Shown here: positions 28,810 through 37,537 of the stretch, in pieces | Layout: the number at the start of each line of letters is the position of its first letter | Position numbering within the stretch: position 1 is the stretch's first letter | Assembly: GCF_009695865.1 (NCBI RefSeq) | Contig: NZ_VUNB01000003.1 | Location: forward strand, 248,001 to 312,000 | DNA length: 64,000 nt | Reading direction: 5' to 3' | Source of the DNA: Allobaileyella intestinalis | GTDB taxonomy: Bacteria > Bacillota > Clostridia > Peptostreptococcales > Anaerovoracaceae | The notes under the pieces: generated by a model | The model's input: only the letters and a program-made list of their open reading frames with translations | The model's database searches: none | What the model was told of the DNA's origin: nothing | Program-made: the position numbers and the translations under genes

Positions 28810-30354
28810 ATGAGTACCGAAAACAATCAGCAGGCTCCTGCAGAAGAGCATATTATGACTGAAGAGGAGCTGGGAGAACAGAGACAGATCCGCCGCAACA
28901 AGCTGGCTGACCTGAGAGCCATGGGCAGAGATCCATACGTGATCGAGACATACGACGTAACTGCTCACAGCATGGATATCAAGGATAACTACGAGGCAAT
29001 GGAGGACCAGGAGGTATCTGTTGCCGGCCGTATCATGAGCAAAAGAGTCATGGGAAAGGCTGCTTTTTTCGATATCCTGGACAAGCAGGGCAGAATCCAG
29101 TGCTACGTAAGGAGAGACGACATCGGCCAGGAGGAGTACAAGCTTTTTAAGACCTACGACATTGGCGACATAGTGGGCATCAAGGGTATCGTCTTCAAGA
29201 CAAAGACCGGAGAGATATCCGTCCACACCAATGAGCTGACCCTTCTGTGCAAGTCCCTGCAGGTGCTGCCGGACAAGTGGAGCGGTCTGAAGGATCCGGA
29301 TCTCAGGTACCGCCAGCGCTATGTGGACCTGATCATGAACAGCGAGGTTAGGGACACCTTCGTGAAGAGATCCCGCATCGAGCACATCATCAGGCAGGTG
29401 CTGGAAGATGACTACGGGTTCCTGGAGGTGCGGACGCCTATACTCCAGACCATCGCCGGAGGAGCCGCGGCCCGTCCTTTCATCACCCACCACAACACCC
29501 TGGACATCGATATGTATCTGAGGATCGCCACAGAGCTTTACCTTAAGCGCTGCATCGTTGGAGGAATGGACAGAGTCTATGAGATGGGCCAGTGCTTCAG
29601 AAACGAGGGCATGGACCAGCGCCACAACCCTGAGTACACCTCCATGGAGTGCTACATGGCCTACGGCAACCTGGACAACATGATGGACATCACTGAGCAG
29701 ATCGTGTACAAATGCGCCATGGAGATCAACGGCTCCCCGATCATCAAATATCAGGGCAAGGAGTTCGACGTGACTCCGCCGTGGAACAAGATCGACATGA
29801 CCGAGACTGTACAGAAGGTGACGGGTATTCCTTTTGACAGGATAGATACTGACGAGGAGGCCAGAAAGGCCGCCATCGAATACGGAATGGATCCTGAGGA
29901 TGTAAACAAGTGGACCCGCGGGAAGATCATCGCAGAAATGTTCGACGACTACTGCGAGGACGTTCCCGGCCTGATGGACGGGCCTGTTTTCCTCACAGGA
30001 CATCCGGTGGAGATATCCCCGCTGGCCAAGAAGGACCCTCACGATCCGCGCATCACCCGCCGGTTTGAAGCATACATCAATGGATGGGAGCTGGGCAACG
30101 CCTTTTCCGAGCTCAATGACCCTATCGACCAGTACGAGCGCTTCGCGGAGCAGCAGAGAGAAAGAGAAGCCGGCGACGACGAGGCCCATCCGATGGACAT
30201 GGACTTCGTTAACGCCATCGAGGTCGGACTGCCGCCGACAGGAGGCCTGGGGATCGGCGTGGACAGGCTGATTATGCTGATCACGGACCAGCCTTCCATC
30301 AGAGACGTGATCCTATTCCCGACAATGAAGACCAAAGACGAAAAAAACGCTTAA
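28810..30354 (+). CDS. lysS: Lysyl-tRNA synthetase, class II, with ICE-supplied C-terminus
   Basis: Charges tRNA-Lys with lysine. It has 514 residues: an N-terminal OB-fold anticodon-binding domain (VAGRIMSKRVMGKAAFFDI), motif 2 around CFRNEGMDQRHNPEYTS and motif 3 GLGIGVDRLIML, ending at RDVILFPTMK. The usual class II ending PTMKP is broken after PTMK: the last seven residues (TKDEKNA) come from the inserted element, while the native ending (PESK) lies about 27.8 kb downstream. Catalytic parts are intact, so the enzyme should work. Confidence 0.96.
   Translation: MSTENNQQAPAEEHIMTEEELGEQRQIRRNKLADLRAMGRDPYVIETYDVTAHSMDIKDNYEAMEDQEVSVAGRIMSKRVMGKAAFFDILDKQGRIQCYVRRDDIGQEEYKLFKTYDIGDIVGIKGIVFKTKTGEISVHTNELTLLCKSLQVLPDKWSGLKDPDLRYRQRYVDLIMNSEVRDTFVKRSRIEHIIRQVLEDDYGFLEVRTPILQTIAGGAAARPFITHHNTLDIDMYLRIATELYLKRCIVGGMDRVYEMGQCFRNEGMDQRHNPEYTSMECYMAYGNLDNMMDITEQIVYKCAMEINGSPIIKYQGKEFDVTPPWNKIDMTETVQKVTGIPFDRIDTDEEARKAAIEYGMDPEDVNKWTRGKIIAEMFDDYCEDVPGLMDGPVFLTGHPVEISPLAKKDPHDPRITRRFEAYINGWELGNAFSELNDPIDQYERFAEQQREREAGDDEAHPMDMDFVNAIEVGLPPTGGLGIGVDRLIMLITDQPSIRDVILFPTMKTKDEKNA
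30316..30330 (+). repeat. Left attachment core (attL)
   Basis: TTCCCGACAATGAAG inside lysS. The matching copy at 58148-58162 reads CTCCCGACCATGAAG. Integration between them preserves the lysS frame and swaps only its last codons. Strand exchange probably occurs within the shared bases; the two differences fit an integrase that tolerates a mismatched overlap. Confidence 0.75.
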
Positions 30355-30381
30355 AACAAAGGGTTTCTGATGTGCAAACGC

Positions 30382-30405
30382 ACCAATTTACCAACGATTT
30401 ACCAA
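30382..30405 (+). repeat. Left-end ACCAA arm-type repeats
   Basis: ACCAA occurs at 30382, 30390 and 30401. The segment 30388-30405 (TTACCAACGATTTACCAA) is identical to 58025-58042 near the right end and in the same orientation. Position inside both ends and the 11-bp spacing suggest binding sites for the integrase N-terminal domain, like the DR-2 repeats of Tn916. Confidence 0.65.
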
Positions 30406-30454
30406 CAGTTTGACAGAAGCACGTACCAGTAAGGCAGGATATTGACCTGTGATG

Positions 30455-30484
30455 AAGGCGCTCCGTTCGGGGCGTCTTTTTTTG
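30455..30484 (+). terminator. Intrinsic terminator at the ICE left end
   Basis: GGCGCTCC pairs with GGGGCGTC (two G-U pairs) over GTTC, followed by seven T. It replaces the native lysS terminator that was displaced by the insertion and insulates the conjugation genes. Confidence 0.88.
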
Positions 30485-30720
30485 TTGGCAAAATCCGGCT
30501 TGGAATCGTTTAGAGCTTTGGAAACGGCAAAAGAGGTTATGCGCGGTTCCGGTTTTTGACAATCGCACATTCAACGACGGGATGGAGCCGTTTGGCAAAA
30601 TCCTTTCTGATGACGTGTAAGGTACTGCGGGAGGAATCGTGCTGCGGCTGATATACTTCCATGTCAAGGATACCCGGACGGGATTCGCGCATTCTCCAAA
30701 CTACAGGGAAAGGAAACGGC

Positions 30721-31893
30721 ATGGCTCAGGATTACGGGGAAGACGTTGGCGAGATGCTGATGCAGGCAATCGGGAACCAGACCGGCAGGGCGCTGGAAAG
30801 GTTCATCGACAACAAGGCAAGGGACTGGCACAAGGAACGGCTGATGGAAAGCGGGAGGTCCGAGGAAGAAGCCGAGATTGAAGCGGAAGCCCTCGCGTCG
30901 CGCGAACAAGTCTGCCTTCCATTCGGAACCTCCAACGATGCTGCCTATTTCGCGCAGGTCTGCCGCGAGAACGGAACGTTTGCGTCCGCGCTGGCCGACA
31001 GGGAGGGAAACGGATTCATTCAGTTCGCCGAGGACGATATCAAAGCGATTAAAGACTGCGCGCCGCAGTTCGCCGAAGTGATGAGCTTGCGGCAGGAGCA
31101 GTCCATCGTGGAACGTCTCGAAAACAGCCGTCCCGTCACGGCGGAGCAGCTGGCGGGATTAACCGAAATCACCAGACTGCCTAACCTTCCCTTCCGTCAT
31201 CCGGAAGAGACAAAGAGCAGGGAAGCGTTTCGCACGGACCACTCCGACGGAAACCTCAACCACACGGAAAGCATCCGGGACAAGGTTCTTGACGCGAGGG
31301 ACCGCAGCAGAGACTTTAACGACTTTGAGCAGATTCTTGCCCGTCAGGGAATCGGCATCACCACAACCCGAAAGGGCGAGGTCATGTTTTACGAAGCCCG
31401 CCGGGGCGAGGACGGTCTTCTCCCGTTCGGAAAGGACGCGCAGGGGCGGACGGACTGGGCGGTTGGGGCGGACACGCTGAGCCGAAAATGGGGCGTGGAT
31501 GCCACGCATGACTGGTTTGAGAAGAACCGTCCCGCGCCCGGGAAGGAAGCGGGGGACAGAAGCCGGCGTCAGGAGCACGAGGGACAGCGGCCCGTCGATG
31601 GTGCCCTGGACAACGACGGGGCAACGCCGGACCTTGACCAAGGCGTGAAGTCCCATGACAGCATTGACACGGATGACCATACGGCCCGGATTGAGCATGA
31701 GGGCGTCGGTACGGATGTTTCCCCCTCCATGGCGCGCGAAGCAGAGGACCGTGCTGCCAGAAGCTCTGACAGCGGTTATTCCCTGAGCAGCGTAGCTCGG
31801 GAGATGCGCGAAGCGAAGACCGAACTCGAAGCCGAGAGCGGCACACCTTCCCATGAGCTGGACATTTCAAATCGGATGAAGCCGGTGCGCTAA
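30721..31893 (+). CDS. DUF3801/PcfB-like conjugation accessory protein
   Basis: A 390-residue hydrophilic protein directly upstream of the VirD4 gene, where DUF3801/PcfB proteins are usual in Gram-positive conjugative elements. The segment around residues 65-105 (CLPFGTSNDAAYFAQVC, then a basic-acidic strand) resembles that family; PcfB acts with the coupling protein at the relaxosome. Residues 210-280 (FEQILARQGIGITTTRKGEVMFYEA) resemble a stretch common in relaxase C-termini. The last 110 residues are charged and probably disordered. ATG 30721 has GGGAAAGGA six bases upstream. The family call is by resemblance only. Confidence 0.6.
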   Translation: MAQDYGEDVGEMLMQAIGNQTGRALERFIDNKARDWHKERLMESGRSEEEAEIEAEALASREQVCLPFGTSNDAAYFAQVCRENGTFASALADREGNGFIQFAEDDIKAIKDCAPQFAEVMSLRQEQSIVERLENSRPVTAEQLAGLTEITRLPNLPFRHPEETKSREAFRTDHSDGNLNHTESIRDKVLDARDRSRDFNDFEQILARQGIGITTTRKGEVMFYEARRGEDGLLPFGKDAQGRTDWAVGADTLSRKWGVDATHDWFEKNRPAPGKEAGDRSRRQEHEGQRPVDGALDNDGATPDLDQGVKSHDSIDTDDHTARIEHEGVGTDVSPSMAREAEDRAARSSDSGYSLSSVAREMREAKTELEAESGTPSHELDISNRMKPVR

Positions 31894-31912
31894 AAGGAAG
31901 AAGGACGGAAAG

Positions 31913-33862
31913 ATGGCAGACAGAAAGGGAAACCCGGAAGTAAATAGGCGCATCGCCACGTCGGCTCTTGTCACGCTGGCTTTTTCGGTGACAGGCTTCT
32001 ATCTCGGGAACCGGTACTTTGAAGCGTTGGCGTCCTACCCGGGACAGTTTCTTGACCACTGCGGGGACGCACTCCTGACCATGTGGGCGCGAATCCGCGA
32101 AAATCCTCTCTTACTCGCCATGGACACAAAGTCGCTCCTCGCCGGTTTCTGCATGGCACTGGTCGTGTGGATGGTCTGGCTCAGGCACGTGGTTTACATC
32201 GGGAATTACCGCTCCGGCGAAGAAAGCGGCTCCGCCCGCTGGGGGACGGTGAAGGAGGGAAGGCGGTTCCGGGACCTCAGCAACCCGGACAACAACCTCA
32301 TTTTCACAGAAAAGTACGGGCTGGCGCTGCACCGGCCTAAGTATGACCCGGAGCTGGACCGCAACCTCAACGTGCTTGTGGTCGGCGGGTCCGGCTCGGG
32401 CAAGACGTTCAACTACGTGACGCCGAACATCTGTCAGCTCAACACGAACTATTTCATCACCGACCCGAAGGGAACCCTGCTGAAAGACGCGGGCTACCTG
32501 TTCACCGACAACGGCTATCAGGTGAAGAGCTTCAACACCATCAATCTTGACGAAAGCATGCACTACAACCCGCTCAGGTACGTGAAGACCGACACGGATA
32601 TCCTCTCGTTCGTCAACTGCTTCATTATGAACACGAACGGCGAGGGCAAGACCAGCGACCCGTTCTGGGAGAACGCAGAAAAGATGCTCTATACGGCGCT
32701 CATCGCGCTTTTGCGCGACTGGTTCCCGGAGGAGGATTACACGCTCTCCGGTCTCCTGACGCTCCTCTCACTGGCAGAAGCAAGGGAGGAGGACGAGAAC
32801 TTCATGTCGGCGCTGGACCTTATCTTTTACCAGATTGAAACCGGGAAGCGCTTTGCCAGAAATGTTGGGGCTGCGGGTGCGCCCCGCAGGAAGGGCGGGC
32901 TGTCCCGCGACTTCACTGCGGACACCGGCTGGTCTTGGCAGTCCTCGCGGTTCCGCCGAAACTATGATGGCGTCCGCCCGGCTGAGCGCGGCGGGCTGTC
33001 CCCGGATGAGGACTTTGCCCTGATGAACTACAAGAACTTCAAGGTGGCTGCCGGGCGCACCCTGAAATCCATCATCATCTCCTGCAACGTCCGGCTCGCG
33101 CCAATCGCAACGTCCGGGGTCCGCCAGCTTCTTGAGTATGACGAAATGGAACTGGATACACTGGGAGACCCTGACACGAGAACCGCCGTGTTCGGCATTC
33201 TGTCCGACACGGACAAGACGCTATCGTTCCTCTTTGCCATCATGATGTGGCAGTGCATCGACCAGCTCTGCCGGAAGGCGCTCACGGACTATGGAGGTAA
33301 GCTGCCAAGGCCGGTTCACTTCATCTTTGACGAGTTCGCGAACATCGGCACTATCCCGCAGATTGAGGAGACCATCGCAGTCACACGCTCCCGGAACATC
33401 GGCATCACGATTATCCTCCAGTCCATGAGCCAGCTGGAATCGAAGTACGACAAGAAGGCCCAGACCATTGTGGACTGCTGCGACTCGACCCTCTTCCTCG
33501 GTGGGAAATCCAATTCCACGAACAAGGAAATTGCGGAGATGATTGGCAAGCAGACCATCCATCAGATGACCTACAACGAGTCTTCCGGGCAATCGTCCAG
33601 CGCGAGCAAGAACCTGCAAATTCAGGGGAGAGACCTCATTGATGCCGCCGAAATCGGAAAGATGAGCCGCAGAAAAGCCATCCTCCTGATTGCCGGAACA
33701 AACCCTCTCATGGATGACAAATTCGACCCACGGCGGCACAAGAGATACTGCTACATCGTGGACAAGAGGAACCCGAAACGGCTGCATGAGAATCCCTTCG
33801 ACTTCAAGCGTTATATGAACGGTACGGATTTTTCGGGCAGCGCAAGGAAGCCCGCCCAGTAG
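31913..33862 (+). CDS. Type IV coupling protein, VirD4/TraG family
   Basis: Membrane ATPase of 649 residues that brings the relaxosome to the secretion channel. Two N-terminal membrane helices (about residues 15-35 and 65-90) precede Walker A GGSGSGKT (158-165), DPKG soon after it, and the Walker B segment VHFIFDEFANIG. The C-terminal RSRNIGITIILQSMSQLESKY and GGKSNSTNKEIAEMIG blocks are typical. GAAGGACGG ribosome site. It starts 19 bases after the DUF3801-like gene. Confidence 0.95.
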   Translation: MADRKGNPEVNRRIATSALVTLAFSVTGFYLGNRYFEALASYPGQFLDHCGDALLTMWARIRENPLLLAMDTKSLLAGFCMALVVWMVWLRHVVYIGNYRSGEESGSARWGTVKEGRRFRDLSNPDNNLIFTEKYGLALHRPKYDPELDRNLNVLVVGGSGSGKTFNYVTPNICQLNTNYFITDPKGTLLKDAGYLFTDNGYQVKSFNTINLDESMHYNPLRYVKTDTDILSFVNCFIMNTNGEGKTSDPFWENAEKMLYTALIALLRDWFPEEDYTLSGLLTLLSLAEAREEDENFMSALDLIFYQIETGKRFARNVGAAGAPRRKGGLSRDFTADTGWSWQSSRFRRNYDGVRPAERGGLSPDEDFALMNYKNFKVAAGRTLKSIIISCNVRLAPIATSGVRQLLEYDEMELDTLGDPDTRTAVFGILSDTDKTLSFLFAIMMWQCIDQLCRKALTDYGGKLPRPVHFIFDEFANIGTIPQIEETIAVTRSRNIGITIILQSMSQLESKYDKKAQTIVDCCDSTLFLGGKSNSTNKEIAEMIGKQTIHQMTYNESSGQSSSASKNLQIQGRDLIDAAEIGKMSRRKAILLIAGTNPLMDDKFDPRRHKRYCYIVDKRNPKRLHENPFDFKRYMNGTDFSGSARKPAQ

Positions 33863-33869
33863 ACCGTTA

Positions 33870-33883
33870 TAATAATTTATTAA
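33870..33883 (+). repeat. AT-rich 14-mer, copy 1
   Basis: TAATAATTTATTAA just after the virD4 stop; the identical 14-mer recurs at 41321-41334. Such pure A/T runs stand out in this GC-rich element. A TATAAT overlaps the left edge of this copy (33868-33873), without a matching -35 box. Confidence 0.5.
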
Positions 33884-33921
33884 CGTTGCACGGGCAGAAA
33901 GGAGAGGAAGGTGAACGAAAG

Positions 33922-34119
33922 GTGGAAGCCCTTGTCAGGCTCGCCGTGAAGCCGCTCGCCTATGCCGGGACAGCCGTCCTGTTTGTCGGACTGGTGTACC
34001 TCGGGATAGTGCTTCGTGAGGGGTCGCGCGGCGGCGAAATTCGGAAAGCCATCGCCATGATTGCCGCCGGCGCAGTTGTGCTCGGATTCGCATCGACGTA
34101 CGGCTTTACGGGATTCTGA
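33922..34119 (+). CDS. Small two-helix membrane protein of the T4SS cluster
   Basis: A 65-residue protein with two hydrophobic helices (PLAYAGTAVLFVGLVYLGIVL and AIAMIAAGAVVLGFASTYGF) separated by a short charged loop. It resembles the pilin-like proteins (VirB2/Maff2 type) that usually come in this position, and the next gene is of the same kind. GTG 33922 is used because GGAAGG lies about ten bases before it; TTG 33886 is in frame but has no ribosome site. Confidence 0.65.
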   Translation: MEALVRLAVKPLAYAGTAVLFVGLVYLGIVLREGSRGGEIRKAIAMIAAGAVVLGFASTYGFTGF

Positions 34120-34155
34120 TTGCCAGTAACACAGCAGGCAGGAAAGGAAGATTTT

Positions 34156-34374
34156 ATGCTACAGAACGCAGTATCCATGCTCACGCAGGGAATTACATTC
34201 CTAGGTGGCGTCCTCGTCGTTTTTGGTCTGGTCAATCTCGGAATGACCATCAAGGACGGTATGCAGGGCGGCGGTGGTCAGCTCTCCGGTGCCATCGCCA
34301 TGATTGTCGGCGGCGCGATTGTCATCGCGGCAGCCGTCTACTTCGGCTCCCTGAACACCGGGTGGGCCGGTTAA
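34156..34374 (+). CDS. Maff2-family small membrane protein (VirB2-like)
   Basis: A 72-residue two-helix protein. MLQNAVSMLTQGITFLGG, the glycine-rich DGMQGGGGQ loop and AIAMIVGGAIVIAAA are typical of Maff2 proteins found between virD4 and prgI in Tn1549-like elements; they are thought to act like VirB2 pilins. ATG 34156 has AGGAAAGGA seven bases upstream. Confidence 0.85.
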   Translation: MLQNAVSMLTQGITFLGGVLVVFGLVNLGMTIKDGMQGGGGQLSGAIAMIVGGAIVIAAAVYFGSLNTGWAG

Positions 34375-34392
34375 AGGAGGGGAGTCTGCACC

Positions 34393-34833
34393 ATGTTGTC
34401 TGTCGCAGTTCACAAGGACATTGCTGAGTACCAGCCGAAGGTGGTTGGAAAGCTCACAACACGCACGCTGGTCTCCGTTGTGGGCGCTCTCGGCTGCTCG
34501 GTTCTTTCCGCCCTCTACATGTACTTCGTCCTCGGGATAAACCCCGGGGACAACATGATTCTCATTTATGCCGTCTCGCTCCCGTTCTGGTGCTGCGGCT
34601 TTGTGAGACCCAAGGGGATGCCCTTTGAGAAGTTCGTTCCGCTTTGGCTGAGGGCGCAGTTCGAGAACGACCGAATTTTTTACGTGCCCTCCATGGAGCT
34701 GGCAGGGCTTGTGGAGACCCCGGGCGAAACCTCCAAGAAGAAAGGCAAGGTTTATGGAAGATTTTATCGAAAGCAGCAAGGTCTCCGAGGAATCGAGTCC
34801 TACTCCCCAAGGGCAGGACGCGTCATCACCTAG
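34393..34833 (+). CDS. PrgI-family protein (VirB3-like)
   Basis: A 146-residue protein with two adjacent membrane helices near residues 28-65 (LVSVVGALGCSVLSALYMYFVL and MILIYAVSLPFWCCGF) and a basic C-terminus. The order Maff2, PrgI, VirB4 is standard in Gram-positive T4SS clusters, where PrgI is the VirB3-like partner of the VirB4 ATPase. AGGAGGGGAG precedes the ATG. Its last 80 bases overlap the start of the VirB4 gene in another frame. Confidence 0.85.
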   Translation: MLSVAVHKDIAEYQPKVVGKLTTRTLVSVVGALGCSVLSALYMYFVLGINPGDNMILIYAVSLPFWCCGFVRPKGMPFEKFVPLWLRAQFENDRIFYVPSMELAGLVETPGETSKKKGKVYGRFYRKQQGLRGIESYSPRAGRVIT

Positions 34834-37501
34834 CGGCGGGGAAAGCCCCGGCTTTGATGTAGAAGCCTTTGTGCACGCTTCCGGCGAGGACTTCGGAACG
34901 GGACGCGCCGGCACCGATTTGGACCATGACAACGGCCCGGTTGATGTTGGCGCGCTCAAGCAGATGTTCCCCTCGTTCACCACTGGAAGGAAGCTGCCGC
35001 GCAAGGAAAAGAAGGCGGCGCTGCGAAAAATCCGGGAGGAGCGCCGTGCGGCGAAGGAAGCCGAAAAAGAAGCAAAGAAGAGCTACACGTCGGTGAAGTC
35101 CCAACTCAGGGACAGGGACCACGAGCTGAGCGAGAAGACGGCGGACGCGAGGAGAAGGAGGGAAGCCGCGAAGGACGTTGTCCGCTACATCGGCTACAAC
35201 CGCATGTATCAGGATGGCATCTGCGAGGTGGAGGAGGGGCTTTTCTCGTCCACCATCGCCTTTGATGACACGAGCTATCATTCCGTCCGTGACGAGCAGC
35301 AGAAGGCCATGTTCTCGGCCCTCACGCGGCTCTATGACCAGTTCGGTGCGGACACGCTGGTTCAGATGAGCGTCATCAACACGCCGCTCCTCAAGGAGGA
35401 CGTTGGCCACCGCCAGTTCTTCGACCCGTCAAGGCAGAGCTGCGAAGCCGCGATGCATGACGCGCAGGTGTTCAATGACATACTCAATGACAAGGTGCGG
35501 GAAGGCGTCAGCAACATCCGGCGAAACCGCTACCTGACCTATTCCGTCAGTGCGGACACGGCGGAGGAAGCGGCAAGGCAGCTCGCCCGCATCGAGACGG
35601 AATCCAGCCGCATCCTCAACTCCATGGGCTCGAAGCCGCATCTTATGAACGGCACACAGCGCCTTTCCGTCCTCCATTCGCTGCTCAATCCCTACCGGCC
35701 CTTCATCTTCGACTATCAGAGGGATATTTCCAGCGTGCGGATGCAGACCACAAAGGACTGCATCGCGCCGGGGCAGATTGACTTCAAGCCGGATGGCGTG
35801 TACAACGACTGCTTCAAGCTGGACAACGGGATTTACGGGCAGGTCCTCGTCATGAAGAAGTTCGGCTCGGAGCTTTCCGACCGCGCGCTGGCGGATATTG
35901 TGGACCTGCCTATCCCCATGGAGGTCACGTGGTTCGTCCAGCCCATGGACAAGTCCAAGGCCATCAACTACGTTCGCACGCGCAGCGCGTGGATTGACAA
36001 GGAAATCATTGAGGAGCAGCGCAGCGCCGTCAACAAGGGGTACGACTTCTCCATTCTTCCGCAGGAGCTGAAATACTCCAAGGAAGAAACGGAAGACGTT
36101 CTCGACAACCTACAGAACAAGAATCAGCGCCTTTACGTCTTCACGGGTCTTATTTACACCTATGCGGAGAGCAAGGAGCAGCTGGACACGCAGGCCATGC
36201 GCATCATCTCCATGGCACGGCAGAACTCCATCGAGGTGGACACCTACGAGTACCGGCAGCGCAGGGGGCTGAACTCGATTCTCCCGCTCGGGCACAACCA
36301 CGTGGAAATCAGCCGCATGTTCACCACGGCGCAGGTAGCCATCCTCGTGCCCTTCGCGACGCAGGAGCTGGACGATGCCGGCGGGAACTATTACGGTCAG
36401 AACAAGCATTCCAGAAACCTCGTTCTCTGCAACCGCAAGAAGCTGACTTCCCCGATGGGCTTTGTCTGTGGCAAGACGGGCGCGGGCAAGGGAATGTTCG
36501 TCAAGACCGAGATGACCGCGACCATCTTCTCAAACCCGACGGACGAGATTTATGTTATCGACCGCGCCGGCGAGTACACCGGAATTGCCGAGCGCTATGG
36601 CGGCTCCGTCTTCCACTTCGGCGTCGGAACCGGCACGTACCTGAACCCGTTCGATACCGTCTCTGTCGAGCACATGTCCCGCAACGAGCAGATTGCCTTC
36701 AAAATCGACGCGATGCTCGCACAGGCAGCAGCCAGCGCCGCAGAGTCTGACGAGCCGTTCACGCAGATTGACCAGTCCATCATCACGAGATGCGTCAACA
36801 TCGCGTTCCAGGGCGCGGCGGAGCGCGGAGACGGCAATCCGCCCCTGCTACAGGACTTCTACGACACGCTCCGGGAACAGCCGGAAAAGCAGGCCCGCGA
36901 GGACATTGCGCTCCGCTACGAGCGGTTTATCCAGCCGCCGATGGACTTCTTCAATCACCAGTCCAACGTGGACTTCAAGAGCCGCATCGTGGACTTCAAC
37001 TTGAAGGACCTCCCGGATTCGATGCTGGTCTTCGCACTCATCAACATCTGCGAAGCCGTCCGCAACCGCATGTACTTCAACGCAAAGCGAAACGTGCGGA
37101 CGTGGCTCTACGTGGAGGAGATGCAGTCCATGTTCGCCTACCCGACGGTCCTGAACTACTTCTCGCGGTTCTCGAACGAGGGCCGCAAGTTCGGGCTTCT
37201 GCTTACGGGCATCACGCAGAACGCGACGGCGATGCTCAACAACGAAGCGGCGCAGAACATCGTCCTCAACGCGGACTTCCTGATGCTGCTCAAGCAGTCC
37301 CCGCTCGACCGCATGAGGTGGGTGGAGCTGCTGAATCTCTCCGAACAGGAGGAAGAGTGCATTGATGAGTCCGTCGAACCCGGAGACGGTCTTCTGATTG
37401 CCGGAAACGCCCGCGTCCCGATTCGCGGAAAGTTCCCGAAGGGCAACGTCCTCTACGAGCTGTTCAGCACGAACCCCAATGACAGGAAGAAGGACAGGTA
37501 G
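34754..37501 (+). CDS. T4SS ATPase, VirB4/TraE family
   Basis: A 915-residue cytoplasmic ATPase that powers assembly and transport of the conjugation machine. A disordered acidic and basic N-terminus of about 140 residues precedes the VirB4 domain. Walker A CGKTGAGKG is at about residues 572-580, Walker B at RTWLYVEEMQSMF, and LLTGITQNATAML follows. ATG 34754 is chosen because AAAGG lies eight bases upstream; an in-frame ATG at 34709 lacks one. The start lies within prgI, so the genes are translationally coupled. Confidence 0.94.
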   Translation: MEDFIESSKVSEESSPTPQGQDASSPSGGESPGFDVEAFVHASGEDFGTGRAGTDLDHDNGPVDVGALKQMFPSFTTGRKLPRKEKKAALRKIREERRAAKEAEKEAKKSYTSVKSQLRDRDHELSEKTADARRRREAAKDVVRYIGYNRMYQDGICEVEEGLFSSTIAFDDTSYHSVRDEQQKAMFSALTRLYDQFGADTLVQMSVINTPLLKEDVGHRQFFDPSRQSCEAAMHDAQVFNDILNDKVREGVSNIRRNRYLTYSVSADTAEEAARQLARIETESSRILNSMGSKPHLMNGTQRLSVLHSLLNPYRPFIFDYQRDISSVRMQTTKDCIAPGQIDFKPDGVYNDCFKLDNGIYGQVLVMKKFGSELSDRALADIVDLPIPMEVTWFVQPMDKSKAINYVRTRSAWIDKEIIEEQRSAVNKGYDFSILPQELKYSKEETEDVLDNLQNKNQRLYVFTGLIYTYAESKEQLDTQAMRIISMARQNSIEVDTYEYRQRRGLNSILPLGHNHVEISRMFTTAQVAILVPFATQELDDAGGNYYGQNKHSRNLVLCNRKKLTSPMGFVCGKTGAGKGMFVKTEMTATIFSNPTDEIYVIDRAGEYTGIAERYGGSVFHFGVGTGTYLNPFDTVSVEHMSRNEQIAFKIDAMLAQAAASAAESDEPFTQIDQSIITRCVNIAFQGAAERGDGNPPLLQDFYDTLREQPEKQAREDIALRYERFIQPPMDFFNHQSNVDFKSRIVDFNLKDLPDSMLVFALINICEAVRNRMYFNAKRNVRTWLYVEEMQSMFAYPTVLNYFSRFSNEGRKFGLLLTGITQNATAMLNNEAAQNIVLNADFLMLLKQSPLDRMRWVELLNLSEQEEECIDESVEPGDGLLIAGNARVPIRGKFPKGNVLYELFSTNPNDRKKDR

Positions 37502-37537
37502 CTGTTCCGACACGAACCGGAAGGACGGTGAACGTCA

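Larger units (their letters stand above)
30355..30720 (+). other. Left-end non-coding region of the ICE
   Basis: 366 bases between the lysS stop and the first element gene. They hold the arm-type repeats, then a terminator at 30455-30484 that should stop lysS readthrough into the element, then about 230 bases in which I see no convincing gene. A TTGACA at 30555 lacks a partner -10 box at normal distance. Confidence 0.6.

Noticed and set aside
28537-30189. A 550-codon open frame on the minus strand opposite greA and lysS
   Set aside because: It is a mirror of the lysS codon pattern; lysS motifs on the plus strand are unambiguous and the minus product shows no domain.
30388-30405. The perfect 18-bp repeat (also at 58025-58042) as the attachment core
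   Set aside because: If this were the core, the displaced lysS tail would not lie a further 105 bases to the right. The tail at 58148-58177 places the core in the PTMK codons; the 18-bp repeats lie inside both ends.
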